Source: Clostridiales bacterium
GTDB taxonomy: Bacteria; Bacillota; Clostridia; Lachnospirales; Lachnospiraceae
DNA: 6,706 nucleotides
Reading direction: 5' to 3'
Assembly (NCBI GenBank): GCA_021199135.1
Contig: JAJQIQ010000229.1
Coordinates: forward strand, 1 to 6,706
Made by a program: the position numbers and the translations under genes. Below the pieces are notes generated by a model. That model was not told the DNA's origin. It did no database searches and saw nothing but the letters and a program-made list of their open reading frames with translations. Numbering within the stretch: the first letter of the stretch is position 1; each line of letters opens with the position of its first letter. Below are positions 6,432-6,706 of the stretch, piece after piece.

Positions 6432-6452
6432 GAATTATCGTGGTGCCACCCT
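6426..6452 (-). promoter_or_regulatory. T-box antiterminator hairpin
   Basis: In RNA order this element is AGGG (6452-6449), a seven-base bulge UGGCACC (6448-6442), ACGA (6441-6438), loop UAAU, UCGU (6433-6430) and CCCU (6429-6426). Both helices are perfectly complementary, and the bulge has the family form UGGNACC. The CCCU and most of the UCGU strand are also part of the 5' arm of the terminator, so the two structures exclude each other. In T-box RNAs the bulge binds the free NCCA end of uncharged tRNA, which stabilises this form and allows transcription to continue. Confidence 0.93.
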
Positions 6453-6706
6453 TGTTCGCCGCGCTCTCGCGCGGCCTCTTTCGGTACGGGATCTCTCCGA
6501 TACCTATGCCCCTGTAACGTGGGGATACGGCTTGGATACTCGCGGCCAATGCCGCTTTCCCCTCGCATCTGACGAACCCATTCCGAACGGACTAGCCTGC
6601 CGGCTCCCACCAACGCCGGCTCTCTGGAAAGCAACTCCTCCGCCGTACTCACTTTCGCTCAACGATTTTAAGTCTCTGTGAAATTCTCTCAACGAAAGAC
6701 AGTGTA

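Larger units (their letters stand above)
6393..6668 (-). promoter_or_regulatory. Trp-specific T-box riboswitch leader of the trp operon
   Basis: This untranslated leader senses uncharged tRNA-Trp and controls read-through into trpE. Read on the minus strand, the T-box consensus AGGGTGGCACCACG lies at 6452-6439. Stem I spans about 6666-6563. It has a kink-turn-like GA motif near its base, the S-turn AGUA (6649-6646) opposite GAA (6583-6581), and the triplet UGG (6580-6578) directly after GAA, where the specifier codon belongs. The distal part carries AGAGA (6625-6621) and a GCCGGC/GCCGGC hairpin (6620-6599). Stem II lies at about 6562-6534 with its own GAA/AGUA loop, a stem IIA/B-like pseudoknot region at about 6530-6497, and stem III (GCCGCGC, GAGA loop, GCGCGGC) at 6475-6458. 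The bulge reads UGGC, which pairs with a tRNA 3' end GCCA and fits the G discriminator base of bacterial tRNA-Trp. Folding was done by eye, and the 5' boundary and promoter are not resolved. Confidence 0.95.

Noticed and set aside
6371..6692. Small open frames on both strands across the leader, considered as a leader peptide
   Set aside because: None has a Trp-rich codon run or a good ribosome binding site, and the region is fully explained by T-box structure.
6694..6706. TACACT at the right edge (minus strand) as a -10 box of the operon promoter
   Set aside because: It matches only four of six consensus bases, and any -35 box would be outside the window.

Overview
The window is almost entirely one tryptophan biosynthesis operon, all on the minus strand and read from right to left. 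It encodes every enzyme from chorismate to L-tryptophan. The sequence suggests a member of the Bacillota, most likely Clostridia. The reasons are a tRNA-sensing T-box leader (typical of that phylum), strong AGGAGG-type ribosome binding sites, two TTG start codons and tightly packed genes. Coding DNA is fairly GC-rich by eye, while the few intergenic stretches are very AT-rich. I cannot name the genus.

Layout in transcription order. 6706-6345 is a leader RNA: a T-box riboswitch with a UGG (Trp) specifier, a canonical antiterminator competing with a strong intrinsic terminator, then two small hairpins before the trpE ribosome binding site. Next come trpE (6344-4932), trpG (4935-4366), trpC (4311-3535), trpF (3530-2883), trpB (2893-1706) and trpA (1692-898). 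After a 114-base AT-rich spacer comes trpD (783 to the left edge, 3' end missing). trpE/trpG, trpF/trpB and probably trpC/trpF look translationally coupled through overlap or very short spacing.

How the genes work together: TrpE with TrpG makes anthranilate from chorismate and glutamine. TrpD adds phosphoribose, TrpF isomerises the product, TrpC closes the indole ring, and TrpA/TrpB form tryptophan synthase. Uncharged tRNA-Trp should stabilise the antiterminator and switch the operon on. The enzymes contain very little tryptophan themselves (5 Trp in about 2050 visible residues).

The main oddity is gene order. trpD is absent from its common place between trpG and trpC, where an AT-rich 54-base gap lies instead, and sits after trpA behind a low-GC inverted repeat. 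No mobile element, CRISPR array, tRNA or novel multi-gene system is visible. The points worth a second look are the order change, the leader RNA, start-codon usage, the spacer structures and an active-site substitution in TrpD.
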